Positions 37,113 through 45,726 of a stretch of DNA of 64,000 bases are shown here, in pieces. The notes under the pieces were generated by a model that had not been told where the DNA came from, made no database searches, and worked only from the letters and a program-made list of their open reading frames with translations. Source of the DNA: Gammaproteobacteria bacterium (GTDB lineage: Bacteria > Pseudomonadota > Gammaproteobacteria > Steroidobacterales > GCA-2729495); contig JASLMV010000013.1 of NCBI GenBank assembly GCA_030746435.1, positions 1 to 64,000 of the forward strand, given 5' to 3'. Position numbers and translations under genes: made by a program. Numbering within the stretch: position 1 is the stretch's first letter; every line of letters begins with the position of its first letter.

Positions 37113-39530
37113 CTAGTTTCTATACGAAATCTGTATTCCACAAAGGCGTTCATTGCGATTGACTACCGCATAATGCGGCACGCCCATAATATCGCGCGGC
37201 GGTAGCGCGAATAACGGCGTGTCGTCATCCGTCAGGTTGTTGCAAAAGCCCTCGACAATCCAGTTGTCGTTGCGAATGCCCAGGCGCAGGTTGACCGTTT
37301 CGCGGGAGGGCACGTAACCCTGGTTCGCCATGTCAATGTAGACTTTGTCATTCCAGGAATAGTCGAGGCGGCCCATAAAATCCCACTGAGTTTCGAATAG
37401 CGGCCAGTTGACTTGGATACCTGCGTTAAACATTTTCTCAGGGGTGCCGACGATATTCTGGCCATCCAGCGAGCCACTGGTAAGCGAAAGTGGCCCAAAT
37501 ATTGCGTCACAGGGAATGACCAGGTTCTCGCAATCCTTCATAGCACTAATGGTTGCGCTTTCACCGTCTTTGTATTCGGCATCGATGATTGCGGCACCGA
37601 TATTCAGATCCAGCCATTCTGTGGGCGCATAGAAGCCCTCCAGTTCGGCTCCCCAGATTTCTGACTCTGCCACGTTTACCGTGATCGGTAATTGAGCATT
37701 GTCAGGATCAATCGTTGTAACCTGCTGATCCTCCCAGTCTATGTAGTAGACCGCACCGTTCACACGCGCTTTCCCGTCGAGAAAGGTCCACTTCGAACCC
37801 AGTTCATAGGTCCAGTTCTTTTCCTCATCGAAGACAGGCTCGGCCATTGAGCCCGGATTAAAGCCGCCCGATTTCACGCCCTTTGCGACAGACCCGTAGA
37901 CCAACAGGTCGTCTGTCGGGGTGTAATTCAGAATAAAGCGGGGGGTCAAAAAATCAAAATCTTCTTCCTGCTTACCGGTTGGCGGTACGCCGGTAGGAAA
38001 GTTGTTTTCAAATTGATCTGCTTCCTTTTCTTCACGCGTGTAGCGAGTTTCGGCCACCACATTCCAGGTGTCACTGATGTCGTAACCCAGCGAACCATAA
38101 ACCGAGAAAAAATCATTCCGGAAATCGATCGTGGAATCGACCTGAACATTATATGGGTCAGCGAGCGCATAGAACTTGGTTCCATCCCTATTTGATAGTG
38201 TAATGTCGCTGAGCCGTTGTCTCTGATCCTCGAAGTCCTCTGTGCTGTAGTAAATGCCCGTAGACCACTGCAGGCGACCATCGCCGGTGGATTGCAACCG
38301 GAGATCCTGGCTGAACTCATCCCGATCCTCGGCCGCTCCTGTAAGTATTGTGCCAATAATCGGGGCCTGGGCCAGAGGGCCGCCAAAAAATGTACCGTAT
38401 GCAGTCGGGCTGACGGTATCGCACACAGCGGCCCGCACGTCTCGCCTGCAGGTGCTGAAATCCCGGAGATAGTCGAACTCACGATCCTGATAACCGGTCA
38501 AGCCAATCAGCTGAAAGTTTTCGAAATCGAGCTCAAACTTGAGGCTAACGCGCCAGATTTCTCTATCGCCTGCATAAGATCGGGGGTCGACCCAATATCG
38601 ATCGCTGGTGTTACGAATAGCTCCGTCCATCAACTGCGGAATCGTACCACCACCGCCTGCTGCAAATTCAAACGGACTTGCCAGAAACCACTGGCCTACC
38701 CTTTGGGGGTCGTCATCGGCAACCATGGTTACGGCCGCAGGATTGGAGTCGTCTTCCTGGTAAGACAGCGCCAGGTTGAAGCGCAGCCGATCATTGGCAT
38801 CCCATAAAGTCCCCCAGCGTACAAACCTGGTCTCTGTGCTGTTCAGCTGATCGCCGTTGGCCGTGTTTTCGTGGGTTCCGCCGGTCTGGTTGTAGCCTGT
38901 ATCAATACGCATCGCCAGCGTATCGTCAATAAGAGGCCCGGAGACAAATGCCGACAGGCCTTCGCGATCATCCTGGCCCAGCGTAACCCGCCCGCCGTAT
39001 TCAAACTCGTATGTCGGTTTCTTCGTGACATAGTTGATGGCACCGGCAAAACTGTTGCGTCCGTACAATGCACTCTGCGGGCCTTTCAAGACCTCAATGC
39101 GTTCGAGCGACTCGAAGCCAAAAAACTCGGATCCGCTAAATCCTGGCGTGTAGACCCCGTCAATGAAATTCGCCACGTTGGGTTCATCACCGACGCGGGT
39201 CTGCTGCGCCAGACCACGGATAATAACTCGGGTACCTGAAACTGAACCCGTCGTCCCGAAGCTTACCCCGGGTGTCTGTTGTGCCAAACGTTCGAGGTTG
39301 TAGACATCCCGAATCCTCAGGTCTTCAAAAGTGAGGGCGGTGATCGAGATAGGTACCGATTGCAAGTCTTCTTCCCGCCGGCGGGCGGTAACGGTTAGTT
39401 CTTCTACACCTGATAAAGTGGTGCTGCTGGGCGGTTCTGCAGCATCTTCCTCCGCCAGCGCAAATGATGAAATTGCCAGGCAGGTTGCTGCAAACAGGGC
39501 ATGTTGCCCGAAACTAATGAAATGTCGCAT
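37113..39530 (-). CDS. TonB-dependent outer-membrane receptor
   Basis: An 805-residue receptor that takes up a ligand with energy from TonB-ExbBD. A Sec signal (about 1-26) is followed by a TonB-box-like EELTVTARRREEDL. The plug domain follows (about 50-170, with VPISITAL, RGLAQQTRVGDEPNVANFID and VLKGPQSALYGRNSFAGAIN) and then the 22-strand barrel. The style is that of receptors for sugars, siderophores or plant-type compounds in marine proteobacteria. The ligand is unknown. The next gene upstream is an LLM oxidoreductase on the same strand. Confidence 0.92.
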   Translation of the reverse strand: MRHFISFGQHALFAATCLAISSFALAEEDAAEPPSSTTLSGVEELTVTARRREEDLQSVPISITALTFEDLRIRDVYNLERLAQQTPGVSFGTTGSVSGTRVIIRGLAQQTRVGDEPNVANFIDGVYTPGFSGSEFFGFESLERIEVLKGPQSALYGRNSFAGAINYVTKKPTYEFEYGGRVTLGQDDREGLSAFVSGPLIDDTLAMRIDTGYNQTGGTHENTANGDQLNSTETRFVRWGTLWDANDRLRFNLALSYQEDDSNPAAVTMVADDDPQRVGQWFLASPFEFAAGGGGTIPQLMDGAIRNTSDRYWVDPRSYAGDREIWRVSLKFELDFENFQLIGLTGYQDREFDYLRDFSTCRRDVRAAVCDTVSPTAYGTFFGGPLAQAPIIGTILTGAAEDRDEFSQDLRLQSTGDGRLQWSTGIYYSTEDFEDQRQRLSDITLSNRDGTKFYALADPYNVQVDSTIDFRNDFFSVYGSLGYDISDTWNVVAETRYTREEKEADQFENNFPTGVPPTGKQEEDFDFLTPRFILNYTPTDDLLVYGSVAKGVKSGGFNPGSMAEPVFDEEKNWTYELGSKWTFLDGKARVNGAVYYIDWEDQQVTTIDPDNAQLPITVNVAESEIWGAELEGFYAPTEWLDLNIGAAIIDAEYKDGESATISAMKDCENLVIPCDAIFGPLSLTSGSLDGQNIVGTPEKMFNAGIQVNWPLFETQWDFMGRLDYSWNDKVYIDMANQGYVPSRETVNLRLGIRNDNWIVEGFCNNLTDDDTPLFALPPRDIMGVPHYAVVNRNERLCGIQISYRN

Positions 39531-39645
39531 AATCTCCCCCGATCAAATATCCTTTGAGGCTTGCAATAAGCCCGCTCATCACCTCATTTTTTTAGACCTA
39601 TATGCATCCAGCCTTAACTTTTTCCTTCAATATAGGATTTGAAAT

Positions 39646-40677
39646 TTATAGCTTTGCCAGCACTGGCACTACTTTTTCGCCAATCAGCCGGATCGACTTG
39701 TCCGGTTCGTTGTAGATGCGTAGTGCAATATTGGTAAGTCCCGCGTCGCGAAATTGCCGCAGGCGATCGATTTCATAATCTATTTCCGTCGCCGGCGATG
39801 CGGATGTACATCGTCGTGCGATCTTATCGACGATATCGTCCGGAACGCCATCGATATCCGGGGACTTTTTCTGATAGGCGCGAATAAACGCATTGATATT
39901 CTCCTTGACGAGTTGCTTCTCCTCACCTTCGAGAATATCGTCGAGGTAGTGATCGTAAATCGTACCGCGCAAGGCAAGCCACGTACGCGCCTCGCGCAAT
40001 GCTTCTTCAGCGCTGTCCTTGACATGCCAGGCCCAGAAATTATTTATCCGAAAATCGGTCGGATCGCGCCCGCATGCTTTCTGTGATTCATCGATGATCT
40101 CCCGCGCCCAGCGTACACGGTTAATGACGAAATCGCTGACCATGATACCGTCGGCGTAACGTGCCGCCGCGCGCAGCATTTGCGGACCGTTCGCACCGAT
40201 ATAGACGATTGGAGGCGGGCTCTTCGCCCAGGTAGCGTTGTACCAGCCTACCTTGAAGAGTTCGCCCTCGTATTGCACCGGCTTACCCGTCGCTCCGGCC
40301 TTGATAATCTCGAAACATTCGCGTACTGCGCGGACGACGCGGTGCGGCTTGACACCTATTGCCTGAGCCGTACCGTCACCCGCGCCGACCACGATCTGCG
40401 CGCGGCCATGGGTCAGTTCGTTTAACGTCAGCAGCGAACTGGTCATCTTGAGAGGATGCAGTTCAAACGGACTTACGGCAATCGGCCCGACCCGAATACG
40501 CTGCGTAGCAAGACCGAGCTGTGCGAAGTTCATGAACGGGTCGCGTGCGTCACTCATGTTCGATACCCAGACGCCACCGAGGCCGCATTCCTCGGCAAGT
40601 TTGCCGAGTCGTCGTACGGTTGCAGGCGAATTGTTCGATTCTAGTATGACGTCGATTTTCATCGAGGGGCGCCCCAC
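39646..40677 (-). CDS. LLM-class flavin-dependent (luciferase-like) oxidoreductase
   Basis: A TIM-barrel oxidoreductase of 343 residues of the bacterial-luciferase/F420 family. It shows LGGVWVSNMSDARDPF, LATQRIRVGPIAVSPFELHP, GRAQIVVGAGDG and YADGIMVSDFV. The family binds FMN or F420; which one is used here is not visible. A start at MKIDVIL (five codons later) is also possible. It lies between the TonB receptor and the multicopper oxidase, all on the minus strand, so it may act on the same compound; this is inference. Confidence 0.85.
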   Translation of the reverse strand: MGRPSMKIDVILESNNSPATVRRLGKLAEECGLGGVWVSNMSDARDPFMNFAQLGLATQRIRVGPIAVSPFELHPLKMTSSLLTLNELTHGRAQIVVGAGDGTAQAIGVKPHRVVRAVRECFEIIKAGATGKPVQYEGELFKVGWYNATWAKSPPPIVYIGANGPQMLRAAARYADGIMVSDFVINRVRWAREIIDESQKACGRDPTDFRINNFWAWHVKDSAEEALREARTWLALRGTIYDHYLDDILEGEEKQLVKENINAFIRAYQKKSPDIDGVPDDIVDKIARRCTSASPATEIDYEIDRLRQFRDAGLTNIALRIYNEPDKSIRLIGEKVVPVLAKL

Positions 40678-40759
40678 CGTGACAAGATGTTCGCGTGTCG
40701 AAGTGCATGGTTAGTGGGTATGTCCATGAGCAGATATCTAGACAGCCTGGCTTTATAGA

Positions 40760-42733
40760 TTATTTGCTCAAGGCAACCGCATCGTCGTCAGTTTGTGTCG
40801 AAGCCAGCGGTTCTTCGGAAGGTCCATCAACCACGACGATTTCCGTCAGCATGCCGACAGCGGCATGGTGGAAGATATGACAATGGAATAGCCAGCGTCC
40901 CAGCGCGCCACCAGGCGAGCCATCAGACTTCGGCCGGTCCTCCAGCGGCACTCGCACCACGGCCGTATGAAATGGCGGTATGTCGATGGTATCCACAAAT
41001 TCGTTGTATGAGTGCTCGTAAACCGTTTCCGTCTCCCCCTGGAAGGAATTGTTGAACACGATACGCACCGGCTGAAATGAAAATCCGTGCAGGTGCATCG
41101 GATGATGCGCTTGTGAGAGGTTGGCAATCTCGATTTCCAGCATGCCACCGACCTCTGCGAAACGACTGGAGTTCAGGTAAGGAATATCGCGATGGTCCCG
41201 GTCGCCTGTTTCGTCGGGAGGGATGGTGGCGTGATAGCCATCCATGGCTTCGCGCATCTGAATGACGTTGAGTTGAAAGACATTACTCGACATGCCGGGT
41301 CGTGGCGGCTCCATTTCTGCCGGATCCAGAAATGTAGCCAGCGCACTGTGGTCCTTGATGCTGGCTACCGGTGAGCCGACCTTACGGTGAATGCGCAAAG
41401 GGTCACCCTCAGCGAGCGTGCGCGTTTCCCGACCGGCGGCACCCCTGACGCGAAAATGCGCAACGGGAACCGTGGGCAGGCCGCCGTAACCGTACGGATA
41501 AGTCTGTGTGCCATAGCGCTGGTAATCCTGCGTCCAGAGGGTCAACACTTCGCCGGGCTCGAGGTCCGGCACGTTGAACACAATGTCTGCACGATTTGCA
41601 TTGGCGAGCAGAATTTCACCTTGCCGATACTTGGTGTCGAGTTTGCCCATCATGCCGCCCTCGATCCTCACGCGATCGAGCAAACCGCCCTCGCCACCAA
41701 TGCGCAGCAACGGAATATCATTACCGGCACTGTCGGTAAGGCGCAACCAGAAATATCGATTCACCGCGGCATTGATGAGTTGCAGGCGCACCGGCCCGCC
41801 GCTCTCGATATCGACCACTTCCGCCGTCTCGTCAATCAGCGCGCCGGGTTTCTCGGGTGTGCCAAGGCGACCCGCGGCCATGCGGCCGTTCGTCAGCACC
41901 AGCTGCCCTTCGTTGACTCGGCAGTGATCACCGAATGCACATTTCAGGGAAGGTTTTATATTCGGAATATCACCTTTCGCGAGGGCGCCGTCGAGGGGGT
42001 TTCCCATATCATCGCGAGGTGTTTCACACAGATCGCGCGGCGATGGCCATGCCACCAGGCCCGGAAAATCCCCCAGTTCGGCTTGATGCACCCACGACAC
42101 ATCCGCGCCCGGTTTATAGGTCACTTCGTCGTTCTGGCCCGGTTCTTTGCATACCGTCGTATCGGCGAGCACGAGAACATGCGCATCGCTTGCCGGCGGC
42201 ACGATGCCTATCTCACCGAGCTTCTCGTCTGCGGTACTGGTGACGATTATCGGACCATACAAACCCTTGAATTCGTCATTGGAAGGCATCGAATGCGGGT
42301 GGTAGAAAAACACACCGGGGCGAGGCACGACGAAATCGTAGGTGAACGTCTCACCCGGTGGCACAGGGTTCTGAGTCACCTCGGTACCATCGTTTGCATT
42401 GTCCAGTTCGATACCGTGCCAGTGCACAACATTCGGTTTGGGCAGTTCGTTACGAAAGTGCACGATAAGACGCTGTCCAACACGCAACCGGATCAGCGGA
42501 CCGGGTGTGCCGCCGTTGAACGTCCATGCATTCGCCATCAGGCCGTCGCCGGACAGGTCCACCGATTTGACAGCCGCCACGAGATCGATTTCGACGACAT
42601 CGGGATCGGGATTCAGGTCGACGGCCTCGAACAGCTGGTTGTATCCGGTGCGAGGACCCCGGTCACCGGCGCTCGCCACGGCTGCGGCCAGCAGCAAAAG
42701 CCCTGCAATAGGTAGGCGTATGGAAATTTTCAT
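40760..42733 (-). CDS. Multicopper oxidase, secreted
   Basis: This oxidase uses four copper ions to oxidise a substrate (phenols, metal ions or similar) and reduce O2 to water. All copper motifs are present: HWHG, FFYHPHSM, HPMHLHGFSF and HCHIFHHAAVGM. A Sec signal (IRLPIAGLLLLAAAVASAG) shows export. The start I use (42733) gives 657 residues, has GGGAG upstream, and overlaps the stop of the preceding gene as ATGA. An upstream in-frame ATG at 42772 is unlikely. The coupling to the unknown secreted protein suggests they work together. Confidence 0.92.
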   Translation of the reverse strand: MKISIRLPIAGLLLLAAAVASAGDRGPRTGYNQLFEAVDLNPDPDVVEIDLVAAVKSVDLSGDGLMANAWTFNGGTPGPLIRLRVGQRLIVHFRNELPKPNVVHWHGIELDNANDGTEVTQNPVPPGETFTYDFVVPRPGVFFYHPHSMPSNDEFKGLYGPIIVTSTADEKLGEIGIVPPASDAHVLVLADTTVCKEPGQNDEVTYKPGADVSWVHQAELGDFPGLVAWPSPRDLCETPRDDMGNPLDGALAKGDIPNIKPSLKCAFGDHCRVNEGQLVLTNGRMAAGRLGTPEKPGALIDETAEVVDIESGGPVRLQLINAAVNRYFWLRLTDSAGNDIPLLRIGGEGGLLDRVRIEGGMMGKLDTKYRQGEILLANANRADIVFNVPDLEPGEVLTLWTQDYQRYGTQTYPYGYGGLPTVPVAHFRVRGAAGRETRTLAEGDPLRIHRKVGSPVASIKDHSALATFLDPAEMEPPRPGMSSNVFQLNVIQMREAMDGYHATIPPDETGDRDHRDIPYLNSSRFAEVGGMLEIEIANLSQAHHPMHLHGFSFQPVRIVFNNSFQGETETVYEHSYNEFVDTIDIPPFHTAVVRVPLEDRPKSDGSPGGALGRWLFHCHIFHHAAVGMLTEIVVVDGPSEEPLASTQTDDDAVALSK

Positions 42734-43779
42734 TTCGCCACTCCCTTGACGGTCAGGTAACCTCCCTGCCACGAGTTATTGTGTTCCTGCTCTGAAAGTT
42801 CGAAGTTGGCTGGGACTCCCGGGATGTAATACTCATTGGTCCAAAAGCCTGCAGCCTCGACTACCTTTGCCTCGCTATCTGTTGATACTTTTAACAACAG
42901 GTTGTCCCAGCTGGAATCCTCACCCTTACCCTCGGTGTCCCAGACAACAATCCCGTCCTTGCACGCCGCGCCGCCACGGTTATCCTCGCAGGTCATCCCT
43001 TTGAACTCGCCGATGCTGACTGTGCCGGGGTTCCCGCCGTGTATGCCGCCCAGCGCTTCGTTCCGCACATTCGGCAGCGACCCGGGCTCCTTCCATCGCC
43101 CCGCGTGGCCCATGCCGCCAACGGTGGTTGGTGCGTTTTCACTGGTAAAGCAATCTTCAGGGTCGTTTTTCATACAGATTAAGGTTGGAAATCCCTGCTC
43201 TCCGACCACATAGTCGAATCCGCCGTGCTCATTTGGCTCGGCGAAGTTCACCGTGACCGGCGCGACCGTATGCGTGAGGCTGTCCCACTTCTGAACCGCA
43301 CGAGGCGGCGCACCCGCGACACCGCCACGCAACTCGTTCACATTGGTAACAACGGAACGTGCCGCCGGCCCGACAACCAGCCTGGCGCTCAATTGATCAT
43401 CAAGAGGATCCGGTGTGCCACGGTCATCTACGGCAATCACTCCATCGAGTGTGGGTGCGATTCGATCATCGCCCGGCTTTGGAATGTAGTCCGGGTTGGC
43501 ATGTTTGCTGTCCCTGGCGAAATAAACCGGATTCACCGTAGGGCCGACCCAGGGCAGCTCCACACCAGCAAGTTCCGGCAACGAGCGTGCGTAGGTACAA
43601 TCAGCGCCGAACACGAATGGCGTCATATGAATGCATGCGTTCTCCTGTGTACCGTTGAGATGACCACTCACAGTGGTCTGTTGTCCGGGCAGCGGGCCGG
43701 CCGCAAGGGCGTAGCTGCCGAAGGCCTGCATAGCCAGAATCAATAATATGAGAGCCGAGGTTCGGGGTGATGTACGCAT
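42730..43779 (-). CDS. Unknown secreted protein coupled to the multicopper oxidase
   Basis: I do not recognise this protein of 349 residues. A Sec signal (about 1-27, ALILLILAMQAFGSYALAA) precedes a Gly/Pro/Asp-rich mature part with six cysteines, an even number that could form three disulphides. No catalytic motif or membrane segment is visible; it looks like a beta-rich extracellular domain. The start at 43779 has a strong AAGGAG site; an earlier GTG/ATG at 43800 is less likely. Its TGA overlaps the oxidase ATG, so the two are made together. Confidence 0.75.
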   Translation of the reverse strand: MRTSPRTSALILLILAMQAFGSYALAAGPLPGQQTTVSGHLNGTQENACIHMTPFVFGADCTYARSLPELAGVELPWVGPTVNPVYFARDSKHANPDYIPKPGDDRIAPTLDGVIAVDDRGTPDPLDDQLSARLVVGPAARSVVTNVNELRGGVAGAPPRAVQKWDSLTHTVAPVTVNFAEPNEHGGFDYVVGEQGFPTLICMKNDPEDCFTSENAPTTVGGMGHAGRWKEPGSLPNVRNEALGGIHGGNPGTVSIGEFKGMTCEDNRGGAACKDGIVVWDTEGKGEDSSWDNLLLKVSTDSEAKVVEAAGFWTNEYYIPGVPANFELSEQEHNNSWQGGYLTVKGVAK

Positions 43780-43903
43780 CAGTCTGCTCCTTAAAACCAT
43801 CTTGGATTTCCTTACTGATTAAGCGGCGGTTGCAATCGCGGCCTGGTTTACGTTCTGTCAGGCAGATGTAATCCGGACAGTGCGATAGCCGGACGATGAA
43901 GCT

Positions 43904-43923
43904 TTAACATGGTTCAATGTCAA
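43904..43923 (-). promoter_or_regulatory. Possible MerR-type operator
   Basis: TTGACAT and ATGTTAA are arranged as a dyad around a 6-base centre on the minus strand, with TTGACA as a -35 box. This is the layout of MerR-family promoters. The -10 at the expected 19-base distance is weak. It lies upstream of the unknown secreted protein and next to a MerR gene. Confidence 0.4.
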
Positions 43924-44037
43924 GGAACCCTGAATTGACGGGTTTTGCGCCGATTTAGCGGGCAGCAATAGTCATGTGTGCGTGGGTGGCGTTGAGCGGC
44001 ATTGGCAGCGGCCCCGCCAATGCCGCGGCAGACAGGA

Positions 44038-44799
44038 TCAGGTCTTTACAAATTCGAGCAACAGAAAGATTTGACCGAAAATAAACGCGTTTGGCCCGCC
44101 GACGTGAAGCAGCAGGCCTCCCTTATCGGACGACACCTTGAGTACAGGGTGGGCTTTGCAATCGGCTTCGAATTGCACAAGCCGTTTAAGTGCCTGTTCC
44201 AGTTTCGCATCGGGTTCAGCGAACAGAATTGAATAGCCGTCGTCATCCCACCATATATGAACATGCCGGCCACGGAACTCGGACAGGAGGCTGCGGGAAT
44301 CGTCATCGGCCAGCTTGCAGCCAACGCACTCAAACAGTTTGGTAAATGATGGGCGGCCTAACGACTGGCTGTGCCCGCACGCACGCTCGATCAGGTCGCG
44401 GAACTGCTCACCGGTAGGTTCGCCTGCCGGGCGGTTAAGATGCTTGATCAGGTCATCCCGGAACAGCTCCAGCTCGTGTCGCAATACGAGCATTTCGGTT
44501 GTCCGTTGCTCGATATCCAGGAACCGTTGTTCGGTTAGCTTGCGAAGATCTGCGTATTCTCTGGACATTTCTCCGGTTGCGCTAAGAATCAGTTTAATAT
44601 CTTTAAGGGAGAACCCACACCGCTGGGCGCTACGAACAAAGCGAAGTGTGTGCTCAGCTTCCGGGCGATACAGCCGGTATCCGGAGTCCGTGCGCCCGAC
44701 GGGCAGGAGAATCTTTTCTCTTTCATAGAATCTCAGCAACGATGTAGCTACGTTGACTCGCTTGGCCAGTTCGCCAATGGTTATAGCTTCGGTCATCAT
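44038..44799 (-). CDS. MerR family transcriptional regulator
   Basis: The N-terminal winged helix (ITIGELAKRVNVATSLLRFYEREKILLP, a partial block, then SGYRLYRPEAEHTLRFV) is that of MerR proteins, followed by the dimerising coiled coil (about 80-125). The C-terminal part is longer than in classic metal sensors and carries an ERACGH...FECVGC cysteine pair of unknown role, then an unfamiliar helical and beta domain. The start is at one of two ATGs at 44796/44799; an upstream start at 44835 is possible. It is near, and may control, the oxidase pair, which is inference. Confidence 0.8.
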   Translation of the reverse strand: MMTEAITIGELAKRVNVATSLLRFYEREKILLPVGRTDSGYRLYRPEAEHTLRFVRSAQRCGFSLKDIKLILSATGEMSREYADLRKLTEQRFLDIEQRTTEMLVLRHELELFRDDLIKHLNRPAGEPTGEQFRDLIERACGHSQSLGRPSFTKLFECVGCKLADDDSRSLLSEFRGRHVHIWWDDDGYSILFAEPDAKLEQALKRLVQFEADCKAHPVLKVSSDKGGLLLHVGGPNAFIFGQIFLLLEFVKT

Positions 44800-44884
44800 T
44801 ACTTTATACGGGCTAACAGTTTGTTGAGGTAGCACTCATGACACCCGCATCGCATGTGCATGAGATTTTGAATAATAATATACC

Positions 44885-44985
44885 CGGTATTTGACGGATA
44901 GTTCTGGCAGCTCACCGAGAATAAGCTGCTCGCGCTTAATTTTATGTTCCAGAATTATCTAGTGTTTGCTAAGCGGTTTCAGCAA
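44885..44985 (-). pseudogene. Second Fic gene fragment
   Basis: The minus strand encodes LEHKIKREQLILGELPELSVK, which matches the LESKIKRERLIPGDLPELSVK part of the Fic pseudogene at 36183-37104. A TAG precedes it, and the homology ends abruptly after SVK. It is a short remnant of a second, related gene. Confidence 0.75.
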
Positions 44986-45120
44986 GGCGACGCCGTCGCC
45001 TTCTTGTTATTGGGTGCTTTCCTGCCGATTTGTGAACCTCCAGTCGGTTAAAGCCCTGCTCCAGGACATGCCAAATAAAAAAAACCTCAGCCGCTTTGAG
45101 ATGGGCTTTATTTGTAGTGT

Positions 45121-45280
45121 CCCGAGGCGAGAGGCGCCAGCCGGGGCGCCTCTTTTTTAATAGGGAAGACACGGTCCTTTCCCGGGGGGTAAACAGATAA
45201 GCCGCGCAAAGCGCGCCGTATCTGTTTGGCCCTTGGGCGATTAATAACGCGACGACCCGGCTGGCGCCTCTCGTCGCGAA
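45121..45280. repeat. Hairpin-rich segment with 18-bp perfect inverted arms (MITE-like)
   Basis: Arms at 45128-45145 and 45256-45273 match perfectly as inverted repeats. Inside lies a second hairpin (45191-45199 with 45219-45227). The left arm can also fold locally (45131-45138 with 45145-45152) and is then followed by T6, like a terminator. No ORF is present. It may be a small non-autonomous element or a structured RNA. Confidence 0.6.
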
Positions 45281-45364
45281 CATTCATAACCAGTGAACTC
45301 CGGTCGCTTCGCGACCGGTAAGATAATCGAGGACTTGAACCCATTAAAGAGCATAACCGGCCGG

Positions 45365-45433
45365 ATCGGTTTAGCAGGGGATCTGATACAGGGGCTGGCT
45401 TGTTAGATACCGGTAACCGATTCCTGTCATGTA
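45365..45433. repeat. Diverged repeat unit, copy 2 (partner at 35854-35928)
   Basis: It shares the TTAGC, CTGATAC, GGGGCTGGC, TCATGTA and later ACCCACC blocks with copy 1, and also lies about 100 bases before a copy of the tRNA 3' end. Confidence 0.7.
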
Positions 45434-45487
45434 GAGGCTACTTTCCTGACCGACACCCACCATGGAGGCCGTCCTCCCCAAGTCACC

Positions 45488-45533
45488 AGGACAACAAAAA
45501 AGCCGCCCATGCGGGCGGCCTTTTTTGTTGTCC

Positions 45534-45534
<1 letters not shown>
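45488..45534. terminator. Bidirectional terminator after tRNA-Leu
   Basis: A long near-perfect inverted repeat has a GCCGCCC/GGGCGGC core flanked by A6 and T6 runs. It lies directly beyond the CCA end of tRNA-Leu, which is read leftwards. Confidence 0.85.
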
Positions 45535-45620
<86 letters not shown>

Positions 45621-45646
45621 AGGTGTCGTGATCGAAGGAGGCCGAG

Positions 45647-45675
45647 AATCTACAGACAGGCTTTATGCTTGTCAA
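45647..45675 (-). promoter_or_regulatory. Sigma-70 promoter of tRNA-Leu
   Basis: On the minus strand, TTGACA (45675-45670) and TAGATT (45652-45647) are 17 bases apart, about 27 bases before the tRNA 5' end. The match is very good. Confidence 0.75.
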
Positions 45676-45726
45676 CGCGCTATGCTTGCAGTTCAATGAC
45701 TTACTTAAATACCACGGTGCCTGCCT

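Larger units (their letters stand above)
44840..45533. other. Gene-free stretch between the MerR gene and tRNA-Leu
   Basis: I see no intact gene. It holds a Fic gene scrap, a hairpin-rich inverted-repeat structure, an 8-bp stem hairpin at 45300-45318, a 13-base match to the T arm of tRNA-Leu at 45329-45341, the second copy of the diverged repeat unit, and a terminator. Confidence 0.8.

Noticed and set aside
41387-42715. A 442-codon open frame on the plus strand
   Set aside because: It is antisense to the multicopper oxidase, whose copper motifs are all present. The composition (His/Arg/Ile rich) is that of a shadow frame.
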